Assembly: GCA_019096155.1 (NCBI GenBank)
Contig: JAHCVI010000001.1
Span: forward strand, 7,068,001 to 7,132,000
Length of the DNA stretch: 64,000 nucleotides
Origin: Staphylotrichum longicolle
Lineage: Eukaryota > Ascomycota > Sordariomycetes > Sordariales > Chaetomiaceae
Direction of reading: 5' to 3'
Shown here: positions 22,582-32,851 of the stretch, in pieces
Layout of the letters: the number at the start of each line of letters is the position of its first letter
Position numbering within the stretch: the stretch's first letter is position 1
Notes under the pieces: generated by a model
What the model saw: only the letters and a program-made list of their open reading frames with translations
Told to the model about the DNA's origin: nothing
Database searches by the model: none
Position numbers and translations under genes: made by a program

Positions 22582-24120
22582 ATGGAAAACGACCGCACTG
22601 CACCTGCGCTTCTGTACAAGGTCCGCGGCAAATATGGGCGGCAGGATTACAGCAGATTCGACAATATCGCCTCGTCCCACATGCGGGCTGGACGTGGAAG
22701 CATCGGCAAAGTCGAGGTGGATTGCCGGTTTCTCTTCAAAGAATCTCAATGGGGCGTCATTGGAGAGTCGAAAAACCCAGCTGGCATCCTCTTCCTAGAC
22801 CTCGGCCTCCGCCAACCCCCAGACTGCAAGCTCGAGTCAGCGACGGTGACGGTGACGCTGGAAGCCGAGGACAAGGAGGAAGATGGGATCCAGCACCGCT
22901 CTGCGTGTCCGGTCAAGTTCACCGACCACTATGGGCCCAAATCCCTCGTGGGAGAGCCGTCCCGTGAGCAGAACAGAAAAGTCAAGAGACGCACGCCTGA
23001 GATGCAGGTGATGGGCTACGGCGCCGGAGGGTTGGGAGTGGACAAGGAGAAGATCGTGCAGAGATGCAGCCGGTGGAAATTTTCCGGCCAACTTTGCTCG
23101 AGCAAGGGAAACGTCTGGTACAACAGGCTGCAATGGGACCTCGAAGAGAACCCGCTGGAACGCCAGCCGACACACAGCAACCTCATCCACACAGCGTTTG
23201 CGCTTGAGCACAACGCGACGCGGTTCTACATGACGGTCCACGTCAGCGGAAAACTGGCCCGGTTGTCGGACAGGCTGAGGCTGAAGTTCAGGAGCAAGGA
23301 GGAGGAGAACCAGGACATAGTTACCAAGATCGAGTGGAGGGACGGCTACGAATCCAGGTTGCGGCTTGACGCGATTGCCAAGAGCCTGCATCCTGCCATG
23401 CAGCTCCAGAACATGTCCCAGGTTGCGATGGAGGTGCCGAGCGCCATGCCGGCCACTTTCCACCCGGCAACGGCCAGCCTGCTCGCGCCGGCACCACAGC
23501 ACCCGAGCACGACGCCATGGTCAGGGCCCGGCTTGCTGGGGAGTGTCGACACGGAGCCATTGCGGGTGGCCGACTCCGGGGAGCATCTCCAGACTCCTAG
23601 CCTCCAGGATTTGCGCATGGCTGCTGGCATCGTGCCTCAACTCCCGTCGCCGTGCCAACTCCCGGCCACACCCCAACAGCCCGACGTCGACCAAGCCTCG
23701 GAATCATCGGGCTCGGAAACGTTGGTGAACTCAACCGCAACCACACCCGTGGATGAGAACGACATTGAGCCCACTGCCGACTCCTGCAAGGATGGCCTCA
23801 AGAAGACGCCCGAGACAAACAGCAAGGGGAGCGTGGCCGCTGTCGCATGGGTGGGCCTCGCTGTCATCCTCTTCTACTGGCTTGGAACAAACACGGGAAC
23901 CCTGGTTCTGCGGCTGTTCGGGGTAGCGATGGGCTCGAAATTCTTGGGTTCCCGCATAGGCTTGTTTTGTAAGGGTCCGGAGGAAGGTGCCGATGATGCA
24001 TCTGTTTCCAGCGGCGTGTCGCTTCCGAAGACGGCAAGACCAACCCAGATTGGCCTTGGACGATGGGACTGGTTCGATAGAGAGAGCACGCAGTCCACAC
24101 CAGTAAAGGGTCTGGTATAG
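22582..24120 (+). CDS. Unrecognised 512-aa protein with a C-terminal membrane segment
   Basis: I do not recognise this protein. It is a single exon; the ATG at 22582 (MENDRTAPALLYKVRGKYG) is the first in frame after upstream stops. Residues 20-280 alternate charged and hydrophobic residues as in beta-rich domains (GKVEVDCRFLFKESQWGVIG, AGILFLDLGLRQPP, SATVTVTLEAEDKE, HTAFALEHNATRFYMTVHVSG). Residues 290-410 are Pro/Ala/Thr-rich linker. One hydrophobic helix lies at about 417-434 (VAAVAWVGLAVILFYWLG), followed by a second moderately hydrophobic stretch and a roughly 65-residue tail. With no signal peptide, a tail-anchored-like topology with the bulk in the cytosol is likely. Its head-to-head partner is the 1085-aa gene; together they are the only unassigned pair in a run of housekeeping genes. 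Confidence 0.7.
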   Translation: MENDRTAPALLYKVRGKYGRQDYSRFDNIASSHMRAGRGSIGKVEVDCRFLFKESQWGVIGESKNPAGILFLDLGLRQPPDCKLESATVTVTLEAEDKEEDGIQHRSACPVKFTDHYGPKSLVGEPSREQNRKVKRRTPEMQVMGYGAGGLGVDKEKIVQRCSRWKFSGQLCSSKGNVWYNRLQWDLEENPLERQPTHSNLIHTAFALEHNATRFYMTVHVSGKLARLSDRLRLKFRSKEEENQDIVTKIEWRDGYESRLRLDAIAKSLHPAMQLQNMSQVAMEVPSAMPATFHPATASLLAPAPQHPSTTPWSGPGLLGSVDTEPLRVADSGEHLQTPSLQDLRMAAGIVPQLPSPCQLPATPQQPDVDQASESSGSETLVNSTATTPVDENDIEPTADSCKDGLKKTPETNSKGSVAAVAWVGLAVILFYWLGTNTGTLVLRLFGVAMGSKFLGSRIGLFCKGPEEGADDASVSSGVSLPKTARPTQIGLGRWDWFDRESTQSTPVKGLV

Positions 24121-24609
24121 GCACGGAGAGAGAGAACAGGAGAAATGGCCTCTAGCTCCCTTGACGACATGTTTTTAGGTGCATGCTCGGAGGAAGCAGG
24201 AACACATTTAACATGTATGGTGGTGGGGCAGGAGAGGCCAATGGCCGGAGTTGAGCAGTTTGTGTGCTAATAGATTGAAACCTTTCTCTGCGGCCTCTGT
24301 GTTAGTGCACAAACGCAGCTCTGACCGGGGTCGGCTGCTCTGCTGAGATGGCGTTTCACAGCACCTTTGGCACCGTTCCCGACCAGGCAATCTCACCATC
24401 CTGGCCTCCCGTGAAAGACCAAGGCGCCCAATGTCAAAAAAGTGAACATTCAAGAGGCAGTCAGTTTTTCGGAAATCTCTGCATCTCTCTGTGTTTGAAA
24501 CGGTACTGCACTGTTTTTGGTTTGATTGACCACTGCCACTCGGCCCACCTCCTCATCCAGACATCAACAACTCTCTCTCGCCGGCACTTGACGAGTAACA
24601 CCCCCCAGC
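24121..24609. promoter_or_regulatory. Intergenic, COG8 promoter
   Basis: Contains the 3' flank of the membrane-protein gene and a CT/CA-rich leader (24540-24608) before COG8. No other feature is seen. Confidence 0.4.
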
Positions 24610-25992
24610 ATGGCCGATCTTCTCTACGACTTACTCTCGCCGGCGGAGCCATCATCAAACCGGACAGCAGCAGACCCAAGCGCACTTGAATATCTCACAA
24701 CTTTGGCCTCGCAACCGCTCTCGTCACTCAGCTCGACCGAGCCACAGGCACTCGCCCAGTCATCTCATGGCCTGCTGCTCTCCTTGCAAGCACTTTCCAA
24801 GAAATCACACAAGCAAATCATCGAGTCCGCAAGCCATCATGCCACACTCCACACCACATTGCCGGCGTTAGCAGCAAGCACCGCTGACCTGCGCAACGCG
24901 ATTCCCAAGCTCGACAGTGAAGCTGTGCGCTTCTCAACAACATTCAGCAAAAGCAGCGACAGCGATGTGCTCGCACGGCGCAAGAAGGCGCTGCTACTCT
25001 CACGCAATGTGGAACGGCTAGTTGACGTGCTCGAGTTGCCGACACTACTCTCCTCATCCATCTCTACGGCACCTGTCAACTACTCATCCGCTCTTGACCT
25101 GAACGGGCACATCCGGCGATTGCACTCCATCTACCCCAAGTCTCCCCTCGTGGACTCCATATCCACCCAGGCCGACGACGCCATGCGCACCATGGCCGCC
25201 AACCTCATCCTCTCCCTCAAAGCACCAGGTCTCAAGCTCGCCGCCTCTCTCCGAACCATCAGCTGGCTGCGCCGTGTCCTTCCCGACCTCGAAGCCGCCG
25301 CGGCAACCGCCGCCACCACCGTGGCCAGCTCCAACAGCACCAGCGCCAGCAAAGGGCACGACGCTCAGGAGCGCGTCCTCGGCGCGCTCTTCCTCGTCTG
25401 CCGCCTCGCAACGCTCATGACGATGCTCGAGGCGCTTGAACCCCTCCGCGAGCTCGCCGACCAGGAAAAGGCGCGCCAAAAGGCCGCCGCCGGCGGGCAC
25501 GCCTGGTCGGGCGGGCAGCAGACGGAGCGGTACCTGAAGCGGTACGTCGAGATCTTCCGCGAACAGAGCTTCGCCATCGTGTCCATGTTCCGGAGCATCT
25601 TTCCCGCCGCGACGGCCGTCACCAGCGACGGGCCCGCGGCAGGAGACGGGGCGGGGCCGGCTGCAGCGCAGCAGGGGGCTGGCAGCGACCCGCTGGAGCC
25701 AATGCCCTCCGCGCTGGCGACGTTCCCGCTCTATCTGGTGGATATGCTGCTCGAGACGCTACAGGTGTATTTACCTACGGTGAGGGACCAGGCGGCAAGG
25801 GATAGCCTGCTGACGCAGGTGCTTTACTGTGCGGGAAGTCTGGGGCGGCTGGGAGGGGATTTTGGGCTGTTTTTGGCTACGCTGGATGTCGGGCCCGAGG
25901 CTGAGGAGGAGTGGGTTGAGGTTGTCAAGCGGCATCGGGCGCTGGCTGGCCGGCTGGAGTCGATTGTCGGGGATCAGAGGAGAGGGAGCTGA
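24610..25992 (+). CDS. cog8: Conserved oligomeric Golgi complex subunit 8 (Cog8/Dor1)
   Basis: Cog8 belongs to lobe B of the COG tether, which handles retrograde vesicles within the Golgi. A single 460-codon exon starts at MADLLYDLLSP. The Dor1 signature is visible in order: YLTTLASQPLSSL, RRKKALLLSRNVERLVDVLELPTLL, LDLNGHIRRLHSIYPKSPLVDSI and MAANLILSLKAPGLKLAASLRTISWLRR. C-terminal helices contain QERVLGALFLVCRLATLM and YVEIFREQSFAIVSMFRSIFP. The length is short compared with animal Cog8 (about 600 aa) but normal for filamentous fungi, whose proteins lack the C-terminal extension. The central part has an Ala/Thr linker. The frame is intact. Same strand as HEM25 but 556 nt apart. Confidence 0.9.
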   Translation: MADLLYDLLSPAEPSSNRTAADPSALEYLTTLASQPLSSLSSTEPQALAQSSHGLLLSLQALSKKSHKQIIESASHHATLHTTLPALAASTADLRNAIPKLDSEAVRFSTTFSKSSDSDVLARRKKALLLSRNVERLVDVLELPTLLSSSISTAPVNYSSALDLNGHIRRLHSIYPKSPLVDSISTQADDAMRTMAANLILSLKAPGLKLAASLRTISWLRRVLPDLEAAAATAATTVASSNSTSASKGHDAQERVLGALFLVCRLATLMTMLEALEPLRELADQEKARQKAAAGGHAWSGGQQTERYLKRYVEIFREQSFAIVSMFRSIFPAATAVTSDGPAAGDGAGPAAAQQGAGSDPLEPMPSALATFPLYLVDMLLETLQVYLPTVRDQAARDSLLTQVLYCAGSLGRLGGDFGLFLATLDVGPEAEEEWVEVVKRHRALAGRLESIVGDQRRGS

Positions 25993-26548
25993 TAGCGGCA
26001 CAGTGCGAGACGGGAAGGGCTTTACACGTCTTCTCTAGCGATTTCATCAATTCACAATGGTCATCGGTCATTTGTGGCTCAATTTCTGATATCAACACGA
26101 ATTGCTCCGGACAATCAAGGTCGGTGGGTTTCTCCCGTATTGTTGCTTTGACCACTCGTTCCTGGTTGGCTGGATGGGTGGGAGCCAGGGCGCGCCGGTC
26201 AGCTCGGGTCGAGCCGGGCACGTCCGGACACGGCGGACTTATCATCCCAAGCGCAGATTTGGCATGCCGTCATAAGCCGGCACCCATGCTCTGCCGTAGT
26301 GCAGCGCTTCTCCATCGCAACTTTTTTCCCCCAAACTCCAACCCACGACACTTACAAACAACCTCCGCAACCCCAGTTCAGCGAACATGGGTCCCTCGAG
26401 ATAACTAGAGAACTTGAGAACGGCCGGTCCGAATCTCAGACGCACGAACTTGTAGACCACAAATCGTCCGCTGGCCTGACTCTTCAACACCGCCCCAGGA
26501 ATGAACACCACCAGACCCCCCCAGGGAACAGCTCCCGCCGCCGCCGCC
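25993..26548. promoter_or_regulatory. Intergenic, COG8 3' flank and HEM25 promoter
   Basis: No coding sequence recognised. A C/A-rich leader (26330-26530) precedes the HEM25 start. Confidence 0.4.
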
Positions 26549-27608
26549 ATGTCCGATGGCTCCCGCACGGCGCTTACGAAGTCCAGTACGACCATTCTTC
26601 CCAATTGCCTCCTTGTCTATTCTGCCGCCCAACTAACACACCCCTCTCACTGCAGCCTTCCACTTCGTCGCCGGCCTCGGCTCCGGCGTGCTCTCGGCCG
26701 TGCTCCTCCAGCCCATCGACCTCCTCAAGACGCGCGTCCAGCAGTCGGGCGCGCACTCCCTCTCGGCCGCGATCGCCGACATCCGCGCCGCCCCGCGCCT
26801 CATCCCGGCCCTCTGGCGCGGCGCCGTCCCCTCGGCCCTCCGCACGGGCTTCGGCTCCGCCATCTACTTCACCTCGCTCAACGCCATCCGCCAGTCCGCC
26901 GCGCGCCTCTCCCACCCCACGACCCTCACCAACCCATCCTCATCATCAACCTCGTCCTCTCTGCCAAAACTCTCCAACACCTCCAACCTCCTCGCCGGCG
27001 CCCTCGCCCGCTCCTTCGCGGGGCTCATCCTCATGCCCCTGACGGTCCTCAAAGTCCGCTACGAGTCCACCCTCTACGCCTACACCTCCCTCGCCGGCGC
27101 GGCCCGCGACATCTTTGCGCGCGAGGGCGCCCGCGGGTTCTTTGCGGGCTATGGCGCGACGGCGATCCGCGACGCGCCCTACGCGGGGCTCTACGTCGTG
27201 TTTTACGAGCAGAGCAAGAAGCGGCTGAGCGCGCTGTTTCCGCAGGCGACGACGACGACGACGACGGCACTCAGCAAAGAGGGGGCAAGGGGAGGAGAGA
27301 TGGGCCTGTCGCGCGCCGCGGGGATCAATTTCACCAGCGGCGTGGTGTCGGGCGTGGTGTGCAGCGTCGTGTCGAACCCGTTCGACGCGGTCAAGACGCG
27401 GATCCAGCTGCAGCCGGGGCGGTACCGGAACATGGTGCAGGGGGCGCGGCGGATGGTCGGGGAGGAAGGGGTGCGGGCGCTGTGGGACGGGCTGGCGCTG
27501 CGGATGAGCCGGAAGGCGGTCAGCTCGGCGCTGGCGTGGACTGTGTATGAGGAGTTGATCAGGCGGGCCGAGGCCGGGGTGGGGCGGAGGGCGAGGAATA
27601 GTCTTTAG
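26549..27608 (+). CDS. hem25: Mitochondrial glycine carrier, Hem25/SLC25A38 family
   Basis: This inner-membrane carrier imports glycine for 5-aminolevulinate synthesis, the first step of heme formation (function from yeast Hem25 and human SLC25A38). A 37-nt first exon (26549-26585) is joined across a 70-nt intron (GTACGA...CAG) to 26656-27608, giving 329 aa. The N-terminus reads MSDGSRTALTKSTFHFVAG. Three mitochondrial-carrier repeats are visible, each with PxD/E-xx-K/R: QPIDLLKTRVQQ, MPLTVLKVRYES (the Pro is kept but the acidic residue is replaced, as usual in repeat 2 of this family) and NPFDAVKTRIQL. The C-terminal helix MSRKAVSSALAWTVYEEL is characteristic. A Ser/Thr-rich insert separates repeats 1 and 2. 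The frame is intact. Converges on the coiled-coil gene. Confidence 0.9.
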
Positions 27609-28200
27609 GGTGTTTTATGGTGATGGGTGACTGACTGGTGTGGTGGTGGTCTTCATTGTATGATCAGAGCATGGTTGGGCTGGGCAGGCGGGTGGGTTGC
27701 ATTTGCTTGCGTGCTGCAGCAACGGAGTTCTCACGGGGGATGTCTCTTTTTTTCTTTTTTCTTTTTTCTCTCTTCGGGTTGGTTTAGAGTGTACTACTGT
27801 ACTGTACGATACCTGTTTCCACTACCCTACCCGGTCCTAACCTGAGCCTCCTACCCTAGGGGGGGCTGTATCGTTCAAAGGGTTGGACGATTCCAGAATG
27901 TAAAAATGAAGGAGAAACAAACGGGCAACAAACGGAGCTGGGAAGAGAAGGAACAAAAACCAACAAAAAGGATAGATACGAAGAAAGATCTCGACTCGCG
28001 CAACAACGTAGACAATAACTCATAGCTCATGCTCAATCATTCCTCATACTCGTCACATCACCATCATCCTTCCACATTCCGACCCCCCACCCCCGTGCGG
28101 TATCTTGTCAAGAAGGGGAACCGCGGCCTTTGCTTGCCAGAAATAAACGGGTATCCATCAGAAAGGAGATTGAATCAAAAGGCGCGCAAACCGAATGAGT
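27609..28200. other. Convergent intergenic region, HEM25 / coiled-coil gene
   Basis: Holds both 3' UTRs. A T-rich run (27740-27768) and an A-rich run (27900-27980) are plausible polyadenylation surroundings. No gene is seen. Confidence 0.45.
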
Positions 28201-29886
28201 TTACCGCGGCCGGCCGCCAGCCAGGTACAGGAGCAGGCCGGGCGACTTGCTGCGCGTGCGCTTGCGGACGAATTCGTAGTCGGGGCCGTGGCTGTGGCTG
28301 CGGCTGCGCCGGGGGCCGTCGACCTCGAGCATGACTTTCCCGTGATCGTGCTTGTGCGACCGGCCGTTCTTTATCGTGATGCGGAGCTGGCGCGAGTGCT
28401 CCCACAGGATGTGCTGCTCTTGCTCCGGCACCCAGCGTTTGATGATTACATAGTTCGGGTCCGACTAGGCATGCACGTTAGCATTCGGTGACTCGGCTCA
28501 GAGAAGGTTAAAGGAGGGGAGTGTTGGGCTCCAGCTTACCGGGTCTCTGTCAAAGTCAATCTTGTAGGCGAGCAGCGTCTCAATCTCCAGGTGCTGGAGC
28601 GACATGCGCGTGTATGTGGGCCGGGCGATCTGCTGCTCTTCCTCCTTTTTCTTGAGCTTCTTCTCCTTGAGGACGGCCTCGATCTCATCTGCTTCGAAAC
28701 CCGACTTGATCATGCGTTCCTGCAGTCGGCGCTGGAACTCCTTTTCCATCTGCTCGGCTGCCTCTTTCTCCTTGGCGATGCGCGCGGCCTCCTCCGCCTT
28801 GAACTTGGCGATGAACTCCTCTTCGTCCTTTTTCCTTTGCTTGGCCGCTTCTTCCGCCTTCTTCTGCTCCTCGAGCTTCTTGAGCTCGACCTCGCGCCGG
28901 ATCCGCTCTTCTTCCTCCTTTTGCTTCTTCTCGGCGTGGATGCGCTCGAGCTCGGCCAGGGCGGCCTTGGCTTTGGCCTCGTCCTGGGTCGCCTTCTCCC
29001 GCCTCGCCTCTTCGTCAGCCTTGTTGCGGCGCTCCAGCTCCGTCTTGTACTTTTGGTACTCGGCTTCCTCCTCGGCCTGCTTCGCACGCCGGCGCTCCTC
29101 CTGCTCCTTCTTGAGCCGCGCCAGCTCGTCGCTGTCCTTGGTCAGCCTGGCTTGCTCCTCGCGGTGCTTTTCGCGTTCCAGTTCGGCTTCCTGCCGCTTG
29201 ATGCGCGCGATCTCGCGCTTGAGGTAATCCAGCTCGTACTCGTCCCGGTACCGGTCCTGGCGGAGCTCCTCTTCCTCTCTCCGCTGGCGCATCTCCAGCT
29301 CGGCTCTCGCGTGCGCAAGGTCAGCCGATTCCTTGTTGTACCTCTCGAGCTGGCGCTGCTCATCCCGCTGCCGGTTCTCGAGGCGGATGTTGGCGAGCTG
29401 TTCCTGCATCTGCTGCAACTTCCACTTGTCCATGGCGTCATCGAGGTGGCTGTGCGTGCTTGACGAGCGGCTGCGAGCACGGCTATGGGACCGATGCTTG
29501 TGGTGGCGGCGACGATAGCGAGAAGAAGCATGAGACGACTCGTCAGATGAAGAATCAGAGTCGCGGTGGACATGGCGCCGATCAACAAACGGCTGGTTGA
29601 TGACGACCTGAGGAGCAGCCGGGGGTGGAGGGCCGCCGTGAACCGGCGGGGACCGGCGCTCTCTTGACCGGGAGCGGTGGCGGGTGATGATGGTCATGCG
29701 TTCGTCGGGCCGTTGATAGTAGCCCGTGGGTCGGTGATCCCGGACATCCCTGGTCACCGTCTGAATGAAATGCGGAGGAGGCCCGTTATGAGGCGGGGGC
29801 GGCGGGACCCGGCGAAATGGTGAACGAGCACGGGGAAACCTCATGCGCTCCATCTCTGACGAGTCGTCGCTGAAGCTCGACGCCAT
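28201..29886 (-). CDS. Arg/Ser-rich protein with a long charged coiled coil, function unknown
   Basis: I do not recognise a specific function. Exons 28540-29886 and 28201-28464 flank a 75-nt intron (GTAAGC...CTAG) and give 536 aa. Residues 1-150 are Pro/Arg/Ser-rich with His-Arg-Ser runs resembling SR proteins. Residues 155-430 form a continuous, highly charged coiled coil (EEAEYQKYKTELERRNKADE and similar). The last 100 residues are ordered and contain YTRMSLQHLEIETLLAYKIDFDRDP, then YVIIKRWVPEQEQHILWEHSR, a block I associate with an uncharacterised Pezizomycotina family. The tail is basic (RRSRSHSHGPDYEFVRKRTRSKSP). No membrane segment. The plus strand here yields long Leu-rich shadow ORFs that should be ignored. 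Confidence 0.78.
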
Positions 29887-31751
29887 GGTGAACAGGGAGG
29901 CAGGTCGAGGTGCGTCAAGCCTGGGGAGTCCTGCTTTCCGTGCTGGGCTTGCTGAATGAGCCGGCTATCTCCTCACGTGGGGTTCGATAGTATTGGAAGG
30001 CAAGTCCTTACGTCGCGGATATCCGTCCTGGCAACGTGGTCTCACCAGAAACAGAGTTTTCAGAGAGAAGAGTGAGAGCAGTTGAGAGAAAGCCTGCGCC
30101 GCACAGAGGGGGGTCAGGAGGATTGTAAGCCGGCCAGCAAAGCGGGGGTGTGACCCACCATTTATTCGGCGCTGCGGCGGCGGTCAGGACGGGACTCAAG
30201 CATGATGGGACTCATCGGCTACTCAGGAATGAGGGCTGCATTAGCTGCGGACACACGACAAATCAGGAGGGACGGCGAGCTACCTGAAGCCCGTACAGTG
30301 TGGGACCTGGAACGGCAGCAAAGTCCCGCTGGGCTGACATGTAACTGAAACCAACGCATCACGGCGTCCTGGCCGAGGTGTGCCACACGGAACATGGCCG
30401 GGAGGAGGTACCGTTGCCTTGGGGAGGGTGCGAGCATGTCTCCCTCCCACGGTGGCTGCTGCGTGGTTGGCCCAGGACCGCGCTCTGGGCGGGTGGGGGA
30501 TACAGATTATCCTGGAGGGAGGCCTTGCTGGGGTGGTAGACTGCGCAGGTCAGCGGCAGAGCCGACCAGGGGCTGGGGGCTGTGAGAAGCAGCTTGCAGA
30601 CAGCCGCTTGGGAATTCTCCATTGTTGGGGGCTGGCGAAGTTGCGCAACCGCTCCCCCAGCAATCCCCCGTCTCCACCGAGAGGAGGGGTCTCACAGACG
30701 GGGTGAAGGACACCAGGACACCACGCTGTTGTGTCGCCAGCGAGGAGAGAGAGACGCGACATAGCATTGTTGCACTTTGCACTTTGTCTTCGAAATCCAT
30801 GCCCACCAAACGGGTTGTGGCAGAGGCAGTTCGCAGCGGCAACCCTCGTCCTCTGCGAGCGCGTGTTTGCGAGAGAGACGCCGCCAGCCGCGAGAAATCG
30901 TGCATAGGCATAGGGTAGGGGCTGGGCTACCGTCTTGGCTCCGGGATCAAGGGTCGCTCGGGCCTGTGGTTGGCCTCGGCCTTCTGATCGGCCTGGGGTT
31001 GGCGTGGTTGGGCAGCGGCATGGTGGGATGGCCCAAGGCGAGGCTGAGGTGCACATGCTTGGTCCCGTCCAGTCTCTCTCTTAGGTTCTCCTTGCATTGA
31101 GCATGCGCGCAGCTCGCTTGGGTCAGGTTACCTATTTTGAGGATCCCCATCGCGGCCAGTCGGGAGCGAGGAAGAGCACCGCCTGGAAGTCACTGGTTGC
31201 GAGCAGCTGACGGACAGAGAAGGTGCAGGAAACGGCGCCTGTCTGAAACCCGCATCTCTTGGCGCCTTGCGGCAGGCGAGACGCCATCGCAGAAGTGGGG
31301 TCGCCCCGCCATGCCAGGCATCAGAATTTCTGCCCCTCGCGAAGTGGGGTTCTGCTGTGGGTGACCCCATGCCGCCAAGGCAGAAGCACAGTGTCATCTT
31401 ACAGTGCAGCCTCGACAGATTCGGATGCTGGCAGCGACGACAGATTGAAGTTTGGTTTGGTCGTTGAGCCTACTTTTTCGAGCCGGCCGCAAGTCTGCTG
31501 GAGGGAGTTCCAAAACCTGAGATGGCATCTCCATGAGGTATTCGGCGTCCAACTGGGAGCAGTCCGCCTTCTCATCTCTCGGAACGGTGCCCAGAAGACG
31601 GCCATCCGATCCCGTTTCCCCTCCGGCACCGGGCTACGCCGCACCATGGCACCTGTGCCATGTTCATGCTGTTGGCTGTTGCTGCTGCACCCGAGCGGGT
31701 GACACCCAATTCGCCCAACCCGCTCATCCAACCCTGCTCCCCTCCAAAGGA
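29887..31751. other. 1.9-kb intergenic region without recognisable genes
   Basis: Upstream of the coiled-coil gene and downstream of prefoldin 1. ORFs up to about 150 codons occur on both strands, but none shows a domain, an intron pattern or the third-position bias of the neighbours. I see no tRNA fold or tandem repeat here. Confidence 0.4.
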
Positions 31752-32257
31752 TCATGGCTGTCCAGCCCCCTTGAGCATCTTCTCAATGTGTTCCTGGCTG
31801 TTCTTGGCCGTCGTCTCCAGGTAGTGCAGCCTCTTCCCCATTGCGTCCACCTCGGTTTCGAACTCCTTGATCTGCGAGCCCAGCTTGTCCTGGAGCGCTG
31901 GGACGGGTATCGCAACAAACCTGCATCGGCGCATTAGCCTGGCGTGCCTCAAGTCACATGTGAAATACGAAGAAACATACATCTTCCCAACGCCTTCATA
32001 CACAGCCGTGTCAGACGGCAGTGATGCGATCTCACCACGCGTCAACTGGGCCAGCCTCATCTCGCGCTGCTTGCTCGCCACCTGCGTGCGGACCAGGCTG
32101 ATCTGTTGTTGCGCGGCCACAGCCTGCGACTCGATCTCCCTCACCAACTGTTGGCAATGTCAGCGCTGAGACCTTATGGCGAAGGGTTGATGCCCGACTC
32201 AGTCACTAGGAGCTCTTTCCGACTTACTTTCTGCAGCGCCTCGTTGGATAGTGACAT
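31752..32257 (-). CDS. pfd1: Prefoldin subunit 1 (beta-type)
   Basis: Prefoldin is the hexameric chaperone that delivers nascent actin and tubulin to CCT. Three exons, 32228-32257 (10 codons), 31981-32147 and 31752-31920, are separated by introns of 80 nt (GTAAGT...CAG) and 60 nt (GTATGT...CAG), giving 121 aa. The sequence begins MSLSNEALQKLVREIESQ and has two coiled-coil helices linked by a beta hairpin (EGVGKMFVAIPVPALQDKLG), the usual beta-subunit plan. Length equals that of the family. The frame is intact. The gene for another subunit, PFD5, lies about 17 kb away. Confidence 0.93.
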
Positions 32258-32851
32258 TCTGTCAAAGATCGTCTTGCAATGAGACTGACTCGACCTAGGA
32301 TCAATGGTGTGACTGTGGCGGGGACAAAAAGCAAGACGGTGTGACTGCCGCTGGTGATGGGTGATGAGTGATGCGTAATGCCCCTCTCACGATGCTGCCG
32401 TGCTGTGCCCATCCATCAGAGCGTTGTTGGCGGCCCGGAAATTTAATTTGGGCTACCACAGTGCGAAAAGTGGGTGCGTGCACAGGGCGAACAGGAAGGA
32501 TAGTCAAGCTCGGGGTGAGACGAATACACAACATTCTCTTAGACCATAAAACATCTCGACAGCAGGCTGCAAGATTTTACTCCTCAGTCTAAGGCCATCT
32601 TCAAAAGATGGGCACTGCTCTCTCATCGTTTCGTCTTATCACGAAAATTGGCTTTCATGTCGGCTTGTCCCATATGAAAGCAGCAGACCCGGACTGCCCT
32701 ACCATGCTTAGAGTTTATTTTTATCTAATGCCTATTCCGTGTAAATATTTGCAAGTCGATGTGTTCCCACCACACAGGGTATCACTACAGCTTGGATGCC
32801 GGACCATGACCGAAGCACCCATGACTCCCACACCAGCTCGAGATAACCCGG
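32258..32851. promoter_or_regulatory. Intergenic, PFD1 promoter and ceramidase 3' flank
   Basis: 32500-32790 is noticeably more AT-rich than its surroundings and carries no recognised gene. Confidence 0.4.
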
